From Hexactinellida sp. DTS-2022 (taxonomy: Eukaryota; Porifera; Hexactinellida): a stretch of DNA of 64,000 bases. Below the pieces are notes generated by a model that was not told where the DNA came from, did not search any database, and saw only the letters and a list, made by a program, of their open reading frames with translations. Made by a program: the position numbers and the translations under genes. The number at the start of each line of letters is the position of its first letter. Position 1 is the first letter of the stretch. Positions 32,801 through 47,800 of the stretch are shown here, one piece after another. Where the stretch lies: positions 248,001 to 312,000 of the forward strand of contig JAPNXP010000006.1 in NCBI GenBank assembly GCA_028753945.1, read 5' to 3'.

Positions 32801-35800
32801 ATACATATATTAAATCCAAGGTTGTATTATCTTATATTATGTTACCTACATATATACAGTAGAATCTCGTTAGTACGAACATTAGGGGGACCGTAAAAAT
32901 GCGTTCGCATTATCCGGAATTCGTATTAACCAATATCATTTGTATTGAAATGCTTTGAAGGGGACTGAAATAGTGTTCTTATTAACCGGAATTTCGTATC
33001 AACAGTGTTCGTATTAACGAGGTTATACTGTAATAAGTCAACCGAACAAATATTTAAATTTACAAACATTTAGGTTATGACACACATATTAAAATTTACT
33101 TGAGATATGATACGTTTGAAATAAATATAATATCAAATTAACCTTGCACAAATTAAATTATATTTGATAAACCAAATTTTGTCAACTGTATACATTCGAT
33201 TCCCTACAAAATAACGGAACAACTAAATACATAACAATTCGGTTACACCCTTGCAATATACGTATATGTATATTTAATGGGGAAAATTATAAATTATTTT
33301 GGTTGGTAAGAAAAACTATATTTGGTTGTTGTTGCAATATCAAATTATACTCTTAAGGAAAGTTCATGTGTCTTGGGTTGCACTTTGTAAATATGATATC
33401 TTGTTATTCTATACTGATTTGCAATTAGGACAGAATATAAGAACTTTAACCACATTCCTTACAGCATCCTAGTAACGAGACATTACAGCATACACGTGTA
33501 TAACTCGTGTTGTTGTTTACTACCACATTATACTCACATCATCATATCATCATTGTTGTTGTTGCAACAAACAAATCATAACACAGCTATAAATACACAT
33601 ATTATCCATATAAACCAATTCATACCTAAACTATACAACTATTCTTCTACAAACAATCAAATGGCAGCTCGCTACCAAATTGCCCCTCCAGCAGCAGACC
33701 CCGTAGAGACACGAATAAACAGAGCCATAGACGGCCTCATAGCGCTACTGAATCTCCGCAGAGCTCAGCTGCTGACTCAGGTCCGCGACGCACGCGAGGA
33801 GAAGAGAGCCGCAGAGGTGGCTCGACAAGAAATGCACACACAACTAACCACCGCCCGGACACACCTCCTAACCGATTTGAAGGAGAACCCCCTAAAGTCC
33901 GTCCGCGATAAAACGGTCTCAGAAATTGACCAGAAACTGAGGGAACTGAGAACGAACATTTCAGCAGAGACAGAATTCAAGTGGCAGTGCGACACACGAG
34001 ACCTCGAAGTGAGCATTTCCCGTCTCGGAGAGATTACACAGGTACCAGTAGGGCCTAACTACGCCACATTCCATTTGCCCACTGTTGCTACTGGGAAAGA
34101 AGGTTCAGCTCCTGGCGAGTTGTATTGTCCATCTGGTGTAGCGATTAACGAAGCTACAAATCAGATATTCGTAGCTAATTGGGGCAACAACATAATAGAG
34201 ATATTCTCCGAAACAGGAGAGTATCTCAATCAGTTAGATGACGGACAGTTGTTTAGACCACATGGCATAGCTATTCATGGGAATAGTTTGTATGTTAGTT
34301 GCGACAGGACACACACTGTAAGCAAATATTCGCTAACTGATTTTAGCTTCGTTAAGCAGATCGGTAAGAGGGGATCGAAAAACGGAGAATTCAAATCTCC
34401 TCAACAACTAACAACAGATCCCAACGGACAGGTGTTCATAGCAGATAGCGATAACAACAGAATCTGTGTATTAGACACAGACCTAAACCATCTGAGGAAC
34501 ATCAAACATCAGGCATTATCACGACCATATGACGTCAAGCTATCGCATGACCGCGTATACGTACTGTGTCCAAGCAAGAATCCGTGTATGCTGGTACTGT
34601 CACTAGAGGGAGACTTGCTACACTCCATCATAAGCAAAGGACATGAAATGGATGTAACAGGGTCATTGTTCTTCTGTTTGGACACAAACAACAACATTGT
34701 CATTAGCGATTACGGCTCACACTCCATTCGTGTATTCTCCCCAGCAGGCAACCTCCTACACACCATAGGAAGAGAGGGACACCAACAAGGAATGTTCTAT
34801 CGGCCCCGAGGAATAGCTATAGATACAAATGGGAGATTAGTTTGTGTGTCCGGGAACAATAATTTCGGTCTCCAAATATTCAGTTAGCTTTTTGTATTAG
34901 TTTGTTATTTATTAATTTGCAAAATAAACATTAAAACCATATCCCACATTTTCACACCTATTTTACTAATATTAGCCATTGTGGAAGTAAAGTTATGTCT
35001 GCTTTAAAATAAATAGCAAAAAATCTAAAATTACAGCTGTGCCTACAGCATATACTTACTATAGTATAGTCGGTACAGTAAAAACCTTTTTATGATGAAC
35101 AACGTTTTTAGCTTGTATGTTGATAATAAAATAACATGACTGATTTCTATTTTAAAAGTACTATAGTTAAGATAAATTTCAGTTAGGCACCTATATATCG
35201 ATTTGTTTGTTTATAATTCGAAAAAACAAAATTTTCAAAAATACGTGGTGTTCGCGTAATAGCAAGTCGCATCTTGCACTATGTACCAACTATATACGAA
35301 TACTATGTACAAATACTGCATACAAATATCCTGTTACAAATACTATATACAAATACTGTATACAAATACTGCATACAAATACTGTATACAAATACTGCAT
35401 ACAAATATCCTGTTACGAATACTATATACAAATACTGTATACAAATACCGTATACAAATACTATGTACGAATACTGTATACAAATACTATGTACGAATAC
35501 TGCATACAAATACTGTAGTATACAAATACTAACCTCAACGAATAGCGGTTGTGTGGAACCCTGTGTATTGGTGAGATAGCAAATAACAAGACTCTCTTGA
35601 ATGTGTCTCGTTTCACACTCCCTTTCTCCAGCCATTATCGTAAAGTGTCGGGGCTCCAAACCATTCAATAGGAAATTATTTCCCTACAGAATACGATATT
35701 TATACATTTGGAAATGTTATTGTAATAATTTTAAATATCTTAATTCACTCAGTAACTAACAATTATAAACTACAGTAGACTCTGTTAATAGGAACACCAG

Positions 35801-38800
35801 GGGACCGTCTTAATATGTTCGTATTATCCGGAATTCGTATTAACTGGAGTCACTTGCATGCATTTGTATAGGCTAGGGCAATTAAACCTTGTACTCCTTA
35901 ACCGATATTTCTCTTATCCGTGTTCTAATAAACGAGAGTCTACTGTATATTAAAACTTATTTTAACACCTAATTTTGTTCTAAGGATCATTAATTATTAA
36001 CTGATTAAATACCTGAATTAAAATGGGTTCATTTGCCGACTGAGTTAAGTTAGTTACAAACGGATTGAATATCGGATCTGGTTGCAAATGGAATTCTATA
36101 GAATCTAATCCCTGTATAACCGGAACTGAATCTAACTGTAGATTGAAGGTTAGTTCCATATCTGTAAAGGTGTTAGTTCCTATTGATAGTTCCGGTGTTG
36201 GACAGGTTAATACGCTTTCATTTAACACCTCACATTTCTAAAAATAGATTAGAAATTCAAACAATCATTGGAACTTGGAAATAATTATGGTATTAAACAA
36301 TGTTGTTATTTGCAAACAATTAATACTTACTGTGCGGGTAGTTACTTGTCTTCTCCTTCTGTTTTTGTTGTTGTTGTTGTTGTTGTTGTTGTCTTCATAA
36401 GTTATCAACATAAATGATTCTTGTATTCCATTAAAATAAGTACCATGAATTTGCAATACTAATCCACCACTGGGGAACATTGAACTATAGGATTAAGCAA
36501 CATAATAGGAAGTATAAATATACATATATCATTAAATTATTAACACTATATTACAGTGGATGCCGGTTATAATAACATCGTCGGGAACTGCATATAATGT
36601 TCTTATAACCGGCATAAATTATATAGGGTATATGGCAACCGTTTTCGAGTAGAATGTTCTTATAACCGGTGTTCTTATATCCGATATCTACTGTATTAAA
36701 TCTATATTATTTTAATTCTGTATACAGTAGAACCTGTCTAATCCGACGCTCATTGGGATAAGCGAAAAATGTCGGATTGCGAAATTGTCGGATTATGCAG
36801 GTTCTACTGTATCATATTAACAGTCACTATAATAGTTACATACCTTGGTGTAACCCTAGTTACAGTTGGGTCCGGAAGGTATGTGAATTTCAATAATCCT
36901 ACTTCTCCTCCATTTATTCCTTGACTGAGAGAAATCATCAAATCGTCTATTTTCAATAACACTGTTGTCATCAGTGCTGATTCCATACTTCTAGTTAGAC
37001 ATACCAATTGATCACTAGTGGATCTAGGGAAAACAATATTATAATATCGATAATAAATTCAATAGTTTGATAATAGATTGATCTAAGTTGTTGTATAATG
37101 CGATAAATTATGTTAGGTGTTGCAATAATTTATTTTGTATAGTTAGTAAAATATCATGCATTTATTCAGTATATATTTATTTATTTCAATACAGTAGAAC
37201 CTCGTTAGTAGGAATACCAGGGGACCGTCAAAATGTATTCGCCTTATCCTGAATTCGTATTAACCAATATCATTTGTATTGAAAAGTCTTTGAAATGGAC
37301 TGAAATAGTGTTCGTATAACCGTGTTCCTACTAACGAGGTTCTACTGCATATAACAAGCGTATTATACAACTTAGAATTAACCAAGAATTCACCAAAGTT
37401 ATAACCGAACACGCCATAATTTTGAGCGTTTTATTTTTTATTTTTTAATGGTTTTGTTGATTTTTTAAGTTTTCGCGGCGCCTTATAATGGTAACTTGAA
37501 TAACTTACATTTGTGTTTGTATATCACAGATCTTAGTTCCAATTAGAACTGAGGTTTGGCTTCCAATCATTAGCTTCTCTCCGGATATTGTCACCTTTGT
37601 ACCACCGGAAATAGGACCCACTGTTGGTTCCAGTTTGAATACCTTTGGTTCGGAATAAGTGTACTTTAGACCTTGTACGGATAAGTCATTTCCTCTCACA
37701 GTTAGTTTTACGTTAAATGTGTCTATTAGATTGCCACGAGTACGGCACACAACTCTATAGACATAAACATAAACAATAATAACAACAACATAGCCAAAAG
37801 TTCAAATATACAATAACAACAATAACAACAAGCATATACAAAAGTTCAAGAATACAAATAACAATAATAACGGCATCAACAACAACAACAATAACAACAA
37901 CAGCACTGATATGATCAAAACTGTCAAGAATACAAATAAATATCACAAACAATGCAACAACAACAACAACAACAACAATACACACTATATCAATCAACAT
38001 ATACTTACACTTTTCCTGGTTCATACTTGCTAGTATCGATATCACAAGTACTATCTCCTATAGTTACACTCAAAATGTCGCTCGATTGGATCCCCAAGTT
38101 GCTACCTCTTATTGTCACCACTGTACCACCTAAACAACAACAACAACAACAACAATAATAACAACAATTAATAACACTATTTGAACTAAATATCTATACT
38201 AAACAATTACAGTTCCTATAGGTGTCTCTATATACAGTCAGGTCTGCTTATTGTGAACAATTTTCGTCTGCTTAATATGAAGGTTTTTCTTATGAACAAG
38301 CCCTATGGTCCCATTTTAACAACTTACATAGGATTTGTATTAAGTTGAGTTCGCTAATTATAAAATATCTATTATGGACACAATTTTAGTCCCTTGAATG
38401 TTCAAAATAAAATAACCTGAATTTATAGAATACAGTTGATGCCGGCTATAAGAACACTCTACTGGAAAACGGTTGCCATATACCCTATATAATTATACCG
38501 GTTATAATAACATTATATGCAGTTCCCGACGATGTTCTTATAACCGACATCCACTGTATATTCCATTAATCCATTAGTGTACAGTCTGTTCTCTCTAATT
38601 GTCCACTTTTCTAATAGTCCACTATATTAATTGTCCAAATCAACTATTAATATATAGCTGTAATAGTCCATATTCTCTAATAGTCCACTTTGGCCCAATT
38701 TTCCACTGGTAGACTATTAGAGAGAACAGTGTATAGTTACCTAAATCAGGTCCTTCATTCGGGGTTATACTAATAAGCCTAGCTAATGGACATATGCCAG

Positions 38801-41800
38801 ATTGTCCAGGGTATGTAGATTGACAGAAAGGAGTGTAATGACAAGTGTCAAGGGGTTGGCACCAACTGCATTGGTAGTGAGATAGTGCTTTGTTAAACTG
38901 AAGAGATTGACATTGGGAACAGTCGTCAGCTAGATTGCCACAGGAGTATGATGTTACTAAATATAGATACATATTATAGGTATTGTTAATACTATATACT
39001 TGTTGTTGTTTGTCTGTTTGTTTGTTTGTTTGTTGTTTGTTTGTTTGGTTGGTTGGTTGGTTGGTTGGTTGGTTGTTCGTTTGTTTGTTTGTTTGTTTGT
39101 TTGTTTGTTGTTTGTTTGTTCGTTCGTTTATTCGTTTTTTTGTTTGTTTGTTTGTTAGTTTGTTAGTTAGTTTGTTGGTTTGTTATAGTTTGTTTGTTAG
39201 TTTGTTTGTTTGTGCTTGTTTGGTTGTTTGGTTATTTATTTATTTGCTTTGCTCTTAGTGGAAAAAATCCACCTAGATTAATCTTTATAAAAGCAACCAT
39301 GAATTTAACATTAGTATACTATCCATACCAAAAAATGTGTCCTTAAAGCGACACATTCCACTGTACCACTCAATCCACCTGGATTGTCTACAAAGTACTA
39401 TTCACCTAAGTGTTACAATATGGAACTATAACTACATATTTGACACATAATTACCTAATTATACATCAAATTAACTTACCAGATATAACTCCCACAGTTT
39501 CAATAAGATAGTTTCCATTCCATTCGACTTGTATTGTATCTATGTGCTCAATTATGTTTGTAGGTGGATTTGGTAGAGTTATGCCATTGCATATTATATG
39601 GGAAGAGTCTACAAATCGAGCTTCTACCTTTCTACCCAAATATAGGCATTGATAGCCTAGTGACGAATCCTAAGAATAGAATGTTGGTAATTAGATACAG
39701 TTCTAAATATGTAGCATTGGGAAATAATAACAGAATTAATAAATAAAAAGTTATTATTGACTTTTCAAATTTGATTGTTAAGTTAGACAATGTTGCAATT
39801 ATACAGTAGACTCTCGTTAATAGGAACACCAGGGGACCGTCAAAATTTGTTCGTATTATCCGGAATTCGTATTAACCGGAGTCACTTGCATGCATTTGTA
39901 TAGGCTAGGGGAATTAAACTTTGTACTCCTTAACCGATATTTCCTTATTCATATTAACAGAGTCTACTGTATTATCCTTAGTTACATTGCAATTTATGCG
40001 CTAGATTTGACTATACAGTTGACTCCGCTTAATAAAGTCACCTCGGGACCAGATTACTTTGATCCGATTAAGCGAAGAAATCTATTAACCGAAAATATTT
40101 TTAGTCAAAATGTAATTCCATCCTATAAATCCTGTGAAAATTTGACCCCATTAAGCGGAGAAATCTATTAACCGGTGGTCTATTAAGCGGAGTATACTGT
40201 AACTGAATACAGTAGAACCTCGTTAATACGTACACCAAGGGACCGTCGACTACGGTTCTATATTATAGTTCCATATTAATCGACTATAGTTCCAATTACC
40301 GTATTTATTCTAATAGTAGCCTAGGCGATTATTGTTTTTTAGGCCATTTTCTGACCAATAATTTTTATGACTTTTCGAGAATATCACATGTTGATACAAT
40401 TTATTTAGTATAGTCAGTTGATAATCGTATTGCGACTAATATTAGATATAGAGATTTACTCAGGGTACCGATAGTAAATTGTATTCGCTAATTTGGGGGG
40501 CTATTATTGGAGGTAGGCGATTATTCGAATAGGGGCTACTATTAGAGTATATACGGTTATTACGGTATACCTTTGGTTCGGGTAGATTAACTCCATACAG
40601 CATGACATCAGTAGGCACTCCATAATGTATCAGGTTAGGAACTGTGCTATTGAACATTGTCGGACAATTCCCATTGTTTGTAGTTATATCTGTATTGCTG
40701 CATGTAAGTGCGTTAATGCAGGTTGTAGAGTGCACACACCATGAGCAACTGAAGTTGTGTGATGTAGATGTACAGTCGCTACACCTATTTATGACAAGTA
40801 ATTATATAAGGATTGTATACAGTGTATTATACAGCCATTGTAATACGCTCCTAATCCTGGTATGATCCTATTTAATTACAAGGATTATATAAGGATTGTA
40901 TACAGTGTATTATACAGCCATTTGTAAATACCAATGGGGGGGGGTTAACAAATGTGTGACAGACTAGTGTTGTAAATTTCCCAAAATTTTGTTTTCCATG
41001 GAAATTTCTGGAAAGATTACATATTTCAAATTATGTTTAGGAACTTTATTTGTAATTGCCAAAATTTTTGAGCTACTTAAGTTAATTAATTCCAAGGAAA
41101 AATAACAAGCGCACAGTAACAACTCTACATTATAGATATGGTTTATCAAAATTTAAAAACTAGGTATATATAATAATTTTTTCCATTTAAAATTTCCGGA
41201 AATTTCCCGAGCTTACAACACTATGACAGACTATCCTTTTTGTGCGTCACAAAATGATTAAAAGGAGTGACATATGTATCTGTACAATCGCTACACGAAT
41301 TTAATGACAGTTAATTATAAAGGAATGTTGTATACAGTATAACTCGTTATAACGTACCCCCTCGGGAATGGAAATAAGTACGTATTATTCGAGTGTACAG
41401 TAGTGTTTGCCTAATAATTTTGCTCTAATAGAAAGTTATTTTTTGTCCCCAAGCGAGCATTTAATGTTAATTCTGTTCCTCTAATAATATATGTTGAGAT
41501 ACAGTACAAGTTTTATTGCATTCAATTTATGTCTCACTAAGTAATCTCGGTTTTATTACTTATGTTAAACAGATGATTTGCAGTATGTCGTATTAGCCTA
41601 ATTAAATAATATTTGTAGCAATAATGTTATAATGTTACAGGTGCATTTGACTCGTTGGTATACGTATATAGATAACATTTAATCCATTTTGAAAGTATTT
41701 GTAAAATGGACACAAAACTAATTCATAGATAAACCATTAATATTTAACAGAGAGCAGTTTTATCTTAAATTAAATTTTAATACTTTGCTCTAATCAATTA

Positions 41801-44800
41801 ATAGTGTTGTAAGATTAATTAATATCACAATTTTTCCTTGCAAATTCCAGTAATAATAGTAATATAACAAATTCATATAGTACTGTAGAACCTCGTTAGT
41901 ACGAACACGTTAATACGAATACTATTACAAAGCCTTTTCTATACAGATGAAATTGGTTAATGTGAATTCCGGATAAGGCGAATGCATCTTGACAATCACC
42001 TGGTGTTCGTACTAACGAAGTTCTACTGTATTTCACAGAATTGAGATTAGTTCTTGTAACAAATGGTATTATAATAAATCTAACAGAACCCAATATTAAT
42101 GTGTAATATTATAATTATGATTAAATTTGTGTTCGCGGAAGTAATATCAAGTCGCATTTGCACGAAATTTTCTTGTTAACTAATAGGCGAATTTTCTATT
42201 AGACGAACAGAACTAACATTAAATGCTCGCTTGGGGACTGAAATGACTTGATAATAGAGCAATATTGCTAATAGGTAAACATCACTGTTTTTATATATCG
42301 GTCAACATCTTATATATTACAAATTTAAAGCACAGACAAACAAACAAACAAACAAACAATGAAACTAACTAACTAACTAACCAAACAAACTAACTAACAA
42401 CAAACAAACAAACAAACAAACAACTTATATATCAGAATATAACTAACCTCTCTATTTTACTACAGTTATAAAACTGTATAGATCTGTCTACAGATAAGAA
42501 CAATAAGTTCGTCACAGAATCTCTCAATGATACGACTATGTTTATGCTTGCAGTAATTACTCTCTCTTTATAACCAATCGGTAAGGGACATTCATACAAA
42601 GTGGAATCCTTCTGTATTATATTTGATATTCCTAATTCCCCGAAATCACAGATATAAGGTGTTGTTCTTGTTGGGAGAAACATCGCTTTAATTTGTATGT
42701 TTTCCTAAAAATGTTGTTGTTATTATTGTTCGTACAAAGTGTATTTATTTAACATTGAATTACAGTCAGGTCTGCTTATTGTGAACAAATTCCGTCTGAT
42801 TTATAAGTTTATATGAAACTTTTATTATGAACAAGCCCAATGGTCCCAATTTAACAACTTACATAGGGTTTGTATTAAGTTGAGTTCACTTATTATAAAG
42901 TCTCTCTATTATCAACATAGTATTTGGTACCTTGAATGTTCATAATAAATAACCTGACTGTATATCCATGCCTATCATTATGTTATTAAAAATTTGTTGT
43001 TTTTATTTGTTATTTGTTGTTATTACGTACCACACTATCATCTACAGATATTGAATCAGGTGTATTGAAAAGTTGAATTGAAGAACAATTTGTATTGTTG
43101 TTGTCCACTGTTGACATCCATGGTAATTCCTTTGTATTCCAATAACATTCACTCTGTAGTGTGCATCTAATTTGTTAAAAACATTGTAAATTTCAGAGAA
43201 AATTTATGCAATAATGAAAAAACACAATATTAAATACAGTCCGAACCATGCTAATCCGAACAGGATTCTAGAATAATTTTCGTATAAATTTGGGAAGAAA
43301 TCTTATATATTTGAAATTACAATAAATTATTCTAAAAATTAGTCTCAGACATATGTAGGTAGTATACTATATGTTTATTTTGGATTAAAAAGGTTTTAAC
43401 AAGTTTGGTTCTCATTTTATAGATGCCTATATAAAATGTAGGTACAGTATGTCGGATATAAGCACACCGGTTATAAGAACATATCGGATATAAGAACACT
43501 ATGTTGGAAAACGGTTGGCATATACCCTATATAATTTATGTCGGTTATAAGAACATGCCGATTATAAGCACTTTAAGTGCAGTTCCCTACGATGTTCTTA
43601 TATCCGGCATCTACTGTATTAACTTATAACCGGCATCTACTGTATTAACAGTATAATTTGCTAACTTACGAATTAAGAATGGGACACCAGCCACAAATAG
43701 GGTCTTGTGAAGAGAGACACATTCCACATCCTTTCAGTGTATCACAACTCTCAATTGGTAATCTGTGAATCTATAGGAGAATTGTAACTACAGTAGAACC
43801 TAGATTGTTGTTGTTGTTTGTGTGTTTGTGTATTTGTTTGTTTGTTTGTTTGTTTGTTTGTGTGTTTGTTAGTTAGTTAGTTTGTGTGTTTGTTAGTTAG
43901 TTAGTTTGTTTGTTTGTTTGTCTGTTTGTTTTTTGTTAGTTTGTTTGTTAGTTTGTTTGTTAGTTTGTTTGTTTGTTAGTTTGTGTGTTAGTTTGTTTGT
44001 TTGTTTGTGTATTTGTGTGTTAGTTAGTTAGTTAGTTAGTCAGTTAGTTAGTTAGTTAGTTACATGTAGTTAGTTTGTGTAATTGTTGTTTAGTTAGTTA
44101 GTTAGTTAATTAGTTAGTTTGTTTGTTTGTTTGTTAGTTAGTTTGTTTGTTTGTCCTGATGTTATTAAAGTGATAGGGAATAGAAACCGCTTTTATAATG
44201 TGTCTATTCTCTATAGATTTGTTTACTTATCTAATATTATTTATTTACCTTGTTGTTTGATTGAACATTAATTCCATTGTTCGTTTCATCCCATTGCAAT
44301 CTCACAGGAATATCAGGAGATATTATATAAGTGTGAATCTTTTCTAGGGAATCTCTCTTTAACAACATCTGTAAATAGAAATATTATTAATTTGTAATAT
44401 ACAGTTGACTCTGCTTAATAGGATCAGTTTTGTTCTAGGGTATTTTGATCCAATTAACCGGAGAAATCTATTAACCGGTGGTTCTATTAAGCGGAGTATA
44501 TTGTACGTTATTTGTTATAGTTATTGTAAATACATACAGTAGACTCTGTTAATAGGAACACCAGGGAACCGTCTCAATATGTTCGTATTATCCGGAATTC
44601 GTAATAACCGGAGTCACTTGCATGCATTTGTGTAGGCTAGTGGAATTAACCTTGTACTCCTTAACCAATATTTCGCCTTATTCATGTACGTATTATAGTA
44701 TACTGTAATGAATCACATTTGCAAATAAAACTTATTAATTTATGAACCCAATAAATTCCTTTCCAACCTAAATAATTTGTCTTCTAAGTATATATTTCAT

Positions 44801-47800
44801 TTTCCATAATTAGAAATGGACAGCCGTAAATATCAAAAGTTATTCCTATTATGTTATAAACCTCCTACTGATATGTTAATAGTTTGTAATCATTCCTAAG
44901 CATTGATTGAATATATGCTAACTAGTTTGAATATTGATAATAAAGACACCTGTATTGTAATACATATTTTATATTGTGTAGGATTAAATTTAAAATACAG
45001 TCAGGTTCTTTTATTATGAACATTCAAGGACCAATTATTGTGTTTATAATAGAGAGTTTATAATAACTTACTAATAAGCGAACTCAACTTAATACAAACC
45101 ATTTGTAAGTTGTTAAATTGGGACCATAGAGCTTGTTTATAATAATAAAGTTTCATATTAAGCAGACGAAATCTTGTTCACAATAAGCAGACCTGACTGT
45201 AACTAACTAACATAACCAATTATGTCATATTACTCCAAGACCTAATACAGTAAAACCTTTAGAAAGTGAACACCCTGGGGACCAGCCAAAATTGTTCACT
45301 TTTCATGATTTATCATAATGTGTGTCTAAAGCAATGGGGAAAATTTGGGACCGAGAAAAAGTGATATTATTTTGGAGTTGTTCATTTCTTGGAGGTTTTC
45401 ACTTTTGGAGGTTTTACTGACTGTACTATGTAAACGGTTGGTAATTACTAATTACTCACTTCTATTTTTATGACTGTACATATCCTAGCTTGACATTATA
45501 AAGTATAACTGGATTGTAATCAGAAATTAAGTATATGGTAAGATTAAATTTAAATAATTATAGTATTATATTAGTTTGGGTTTAGTGGGTTGCCATTAAT
45601 TTTATTATTTTTACTGATTATACAAATATCCGTATATTGTACTGATTATAATCTACATAATTGACCAGGCTAGTATTAATTTAATCCTACGCATTATAAG
45701 ATATTCTTGTCCATTTTATTATATTTTGGATGTAAGAAAGGTGAAAGATTTACTTGTTAAATGATTAGATCATTATTCGTATTTGGACGGAATTTGCATC
45801 TAATTGTGGTTAAATTTTATTTCTGGGTTAGTAATGACGTGGCAGATTGACAAACAAACAAATAAACAAACAACAAACAAACAAACAGGCAAACAAACAA
45901 ACAAACAAACACACAAACAAACAAACAAACAAACAAACAAACTAACACACAAACAAACAAACAAACAAATAGATAAACAAAACACAAATACTCACCTTAT
46001 ACACTTGTCCAGTACTGATACCAATAAATACAATATCCAATCCATTTCTATTAACAACTGCTAATCCTCTTATCCGTTCACCTTCCGTGTTATAATATAT
46101 TGAATTTGTTGTCAGAGCTGTTGACACTTCCAAACCGTTTCTCAAATATCCGCCCAAACTGCAAACACCTCCAACCTATGGACAATATAATTAACTTGCA
46201 TTCCATTAAACCTATATGGTTGTTTGGATAATCTACAGAGAACTCCCATTAAACCTACAGTAGAACGAATTTCCCGAATTTCCGGATAATACGAACAAAC
46301 AGTTCCACAAAATCAGGTCCCTACAATGGTTATTCAATGGGTATTACTCCGGATAAAGCGAACTCCGGATAAAGCAAACAAATTTTTACCGTCAGTTGGT
46401 GTTCGTATTAACGAGGTTCTACTGTATTTACAGTGAATTCCGTTATAACCAAGTCGGATGAATGAAATAACCGCTTATAATGAAATGGAGATTTCCCCCC
46501 AGAGCACTAAATGCTTTAATTATTATCTGCTTATAACGAATATCCGATATAACGAAGGGATTTACAGGTCCCAAGCACTTCGTTATAACGAGAGTTCACT
46601 GTATAAGCATTTTTATTTTCACGCCCCTTATAACGGAGTGATCTCTACTATTTTATATTACATTCCATTATTATACATGGTTATTACTTGTTAGGTAATA
46701 ATTTTAAGAGCTACTTGTACTCCTTTATCTACATTCCAGTTAGCTAATTTGAATGTTAAGATATTGCAGTGAACGCCCATTTATCAGAACTCAAATTACT
46801 TGGAACTTTTGTTCAGGGGTTTATCTAGGATTTTCTTGGCAGGAACTTTGTTTATAGAAGTTAATTTTTATGGCACCTAAAGGTGTCAGCTATAATACAT
46901 AATCGGTATAATTCTATTAATCATCGGCTACGTATATGGCCTATAACCTATAAGGTTGTTAGAACAAAGCATTGAGAGTTTACTTGCCTAATCTGGTTGT
47001 TATAATACCGGAATTATTCGAATAGTAGCCTAGGCGATTATTGTTTTTTAGGCCATTTTCTGACCAATAATTTTTGTGACTTTTCGAGAATATCACATGT
47101 TGATACAATTTATTTAGTATAGTCAGTTGATAATCGTATTGCGACTAATATTAGATAAAGAGATTTACTCAGGGTACAGGTAGTAAATTCAGGCAATTTT
47201 CCAATTTTCTAAATTTTCTAATTTGGGGGCTATTTAGAATATATACGGTACTTACTATTTCCAGTTTCTGACAAGGGACTTGTCCTTTCCTTTCGAATCC
47301 TGCTTTTTCTCCGTCTTCCCCTCTCACGCAGCGATAGTACTTCTCATTCATGAGTCGATTTATTTCAGACAAGTTAAACACACAAATGCTATCCGTATAG
47401 CCTAGAGAAAAGTGTAGTAATACCTCGATTGTAGAATTGTAGCAAACAAACAAACAAACAAACAAACAAATATACATACAAATTAACAAACAAACAAACA
47501 AACAAATATACAAACAAACAAACAAACAAACAAACAAACAAACAAACAAACAAACAAATATACATACAAATTAACAAGCACACAAATTAACAAACAAATA
47601 TACATACAAATTAACAAACAAACAGGCGAACAGATAAACAAATTAATACATTAATAAAACAAAACGAACAAACATTGCTAATAAACAAATATCGCGTGAT
47701 GTAACAGTCGAAACCGGTCGAAACCGGTTTTTTCTAACCAATTCTTTGCAGGGAAATAAATTCAGAAAAATCCGATTGAAAATGCAACAAATAGGAATTT

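Noticed and set aside
33496-33660. 55-codon N-terminal extension of NHL gene 2
   Set aside because: The paralogues start at the methionine corresponding to 33661, and the extension is low-complexity and AT-rich.
35207-35668. Overlapping frames with repeated YTNTVYKYCIQ-like units on both strands
   Set aside because: They are readings of the 13-bp minisatellite; only the part at 35534-35683 on the minus strand is real (plexin exon 18).
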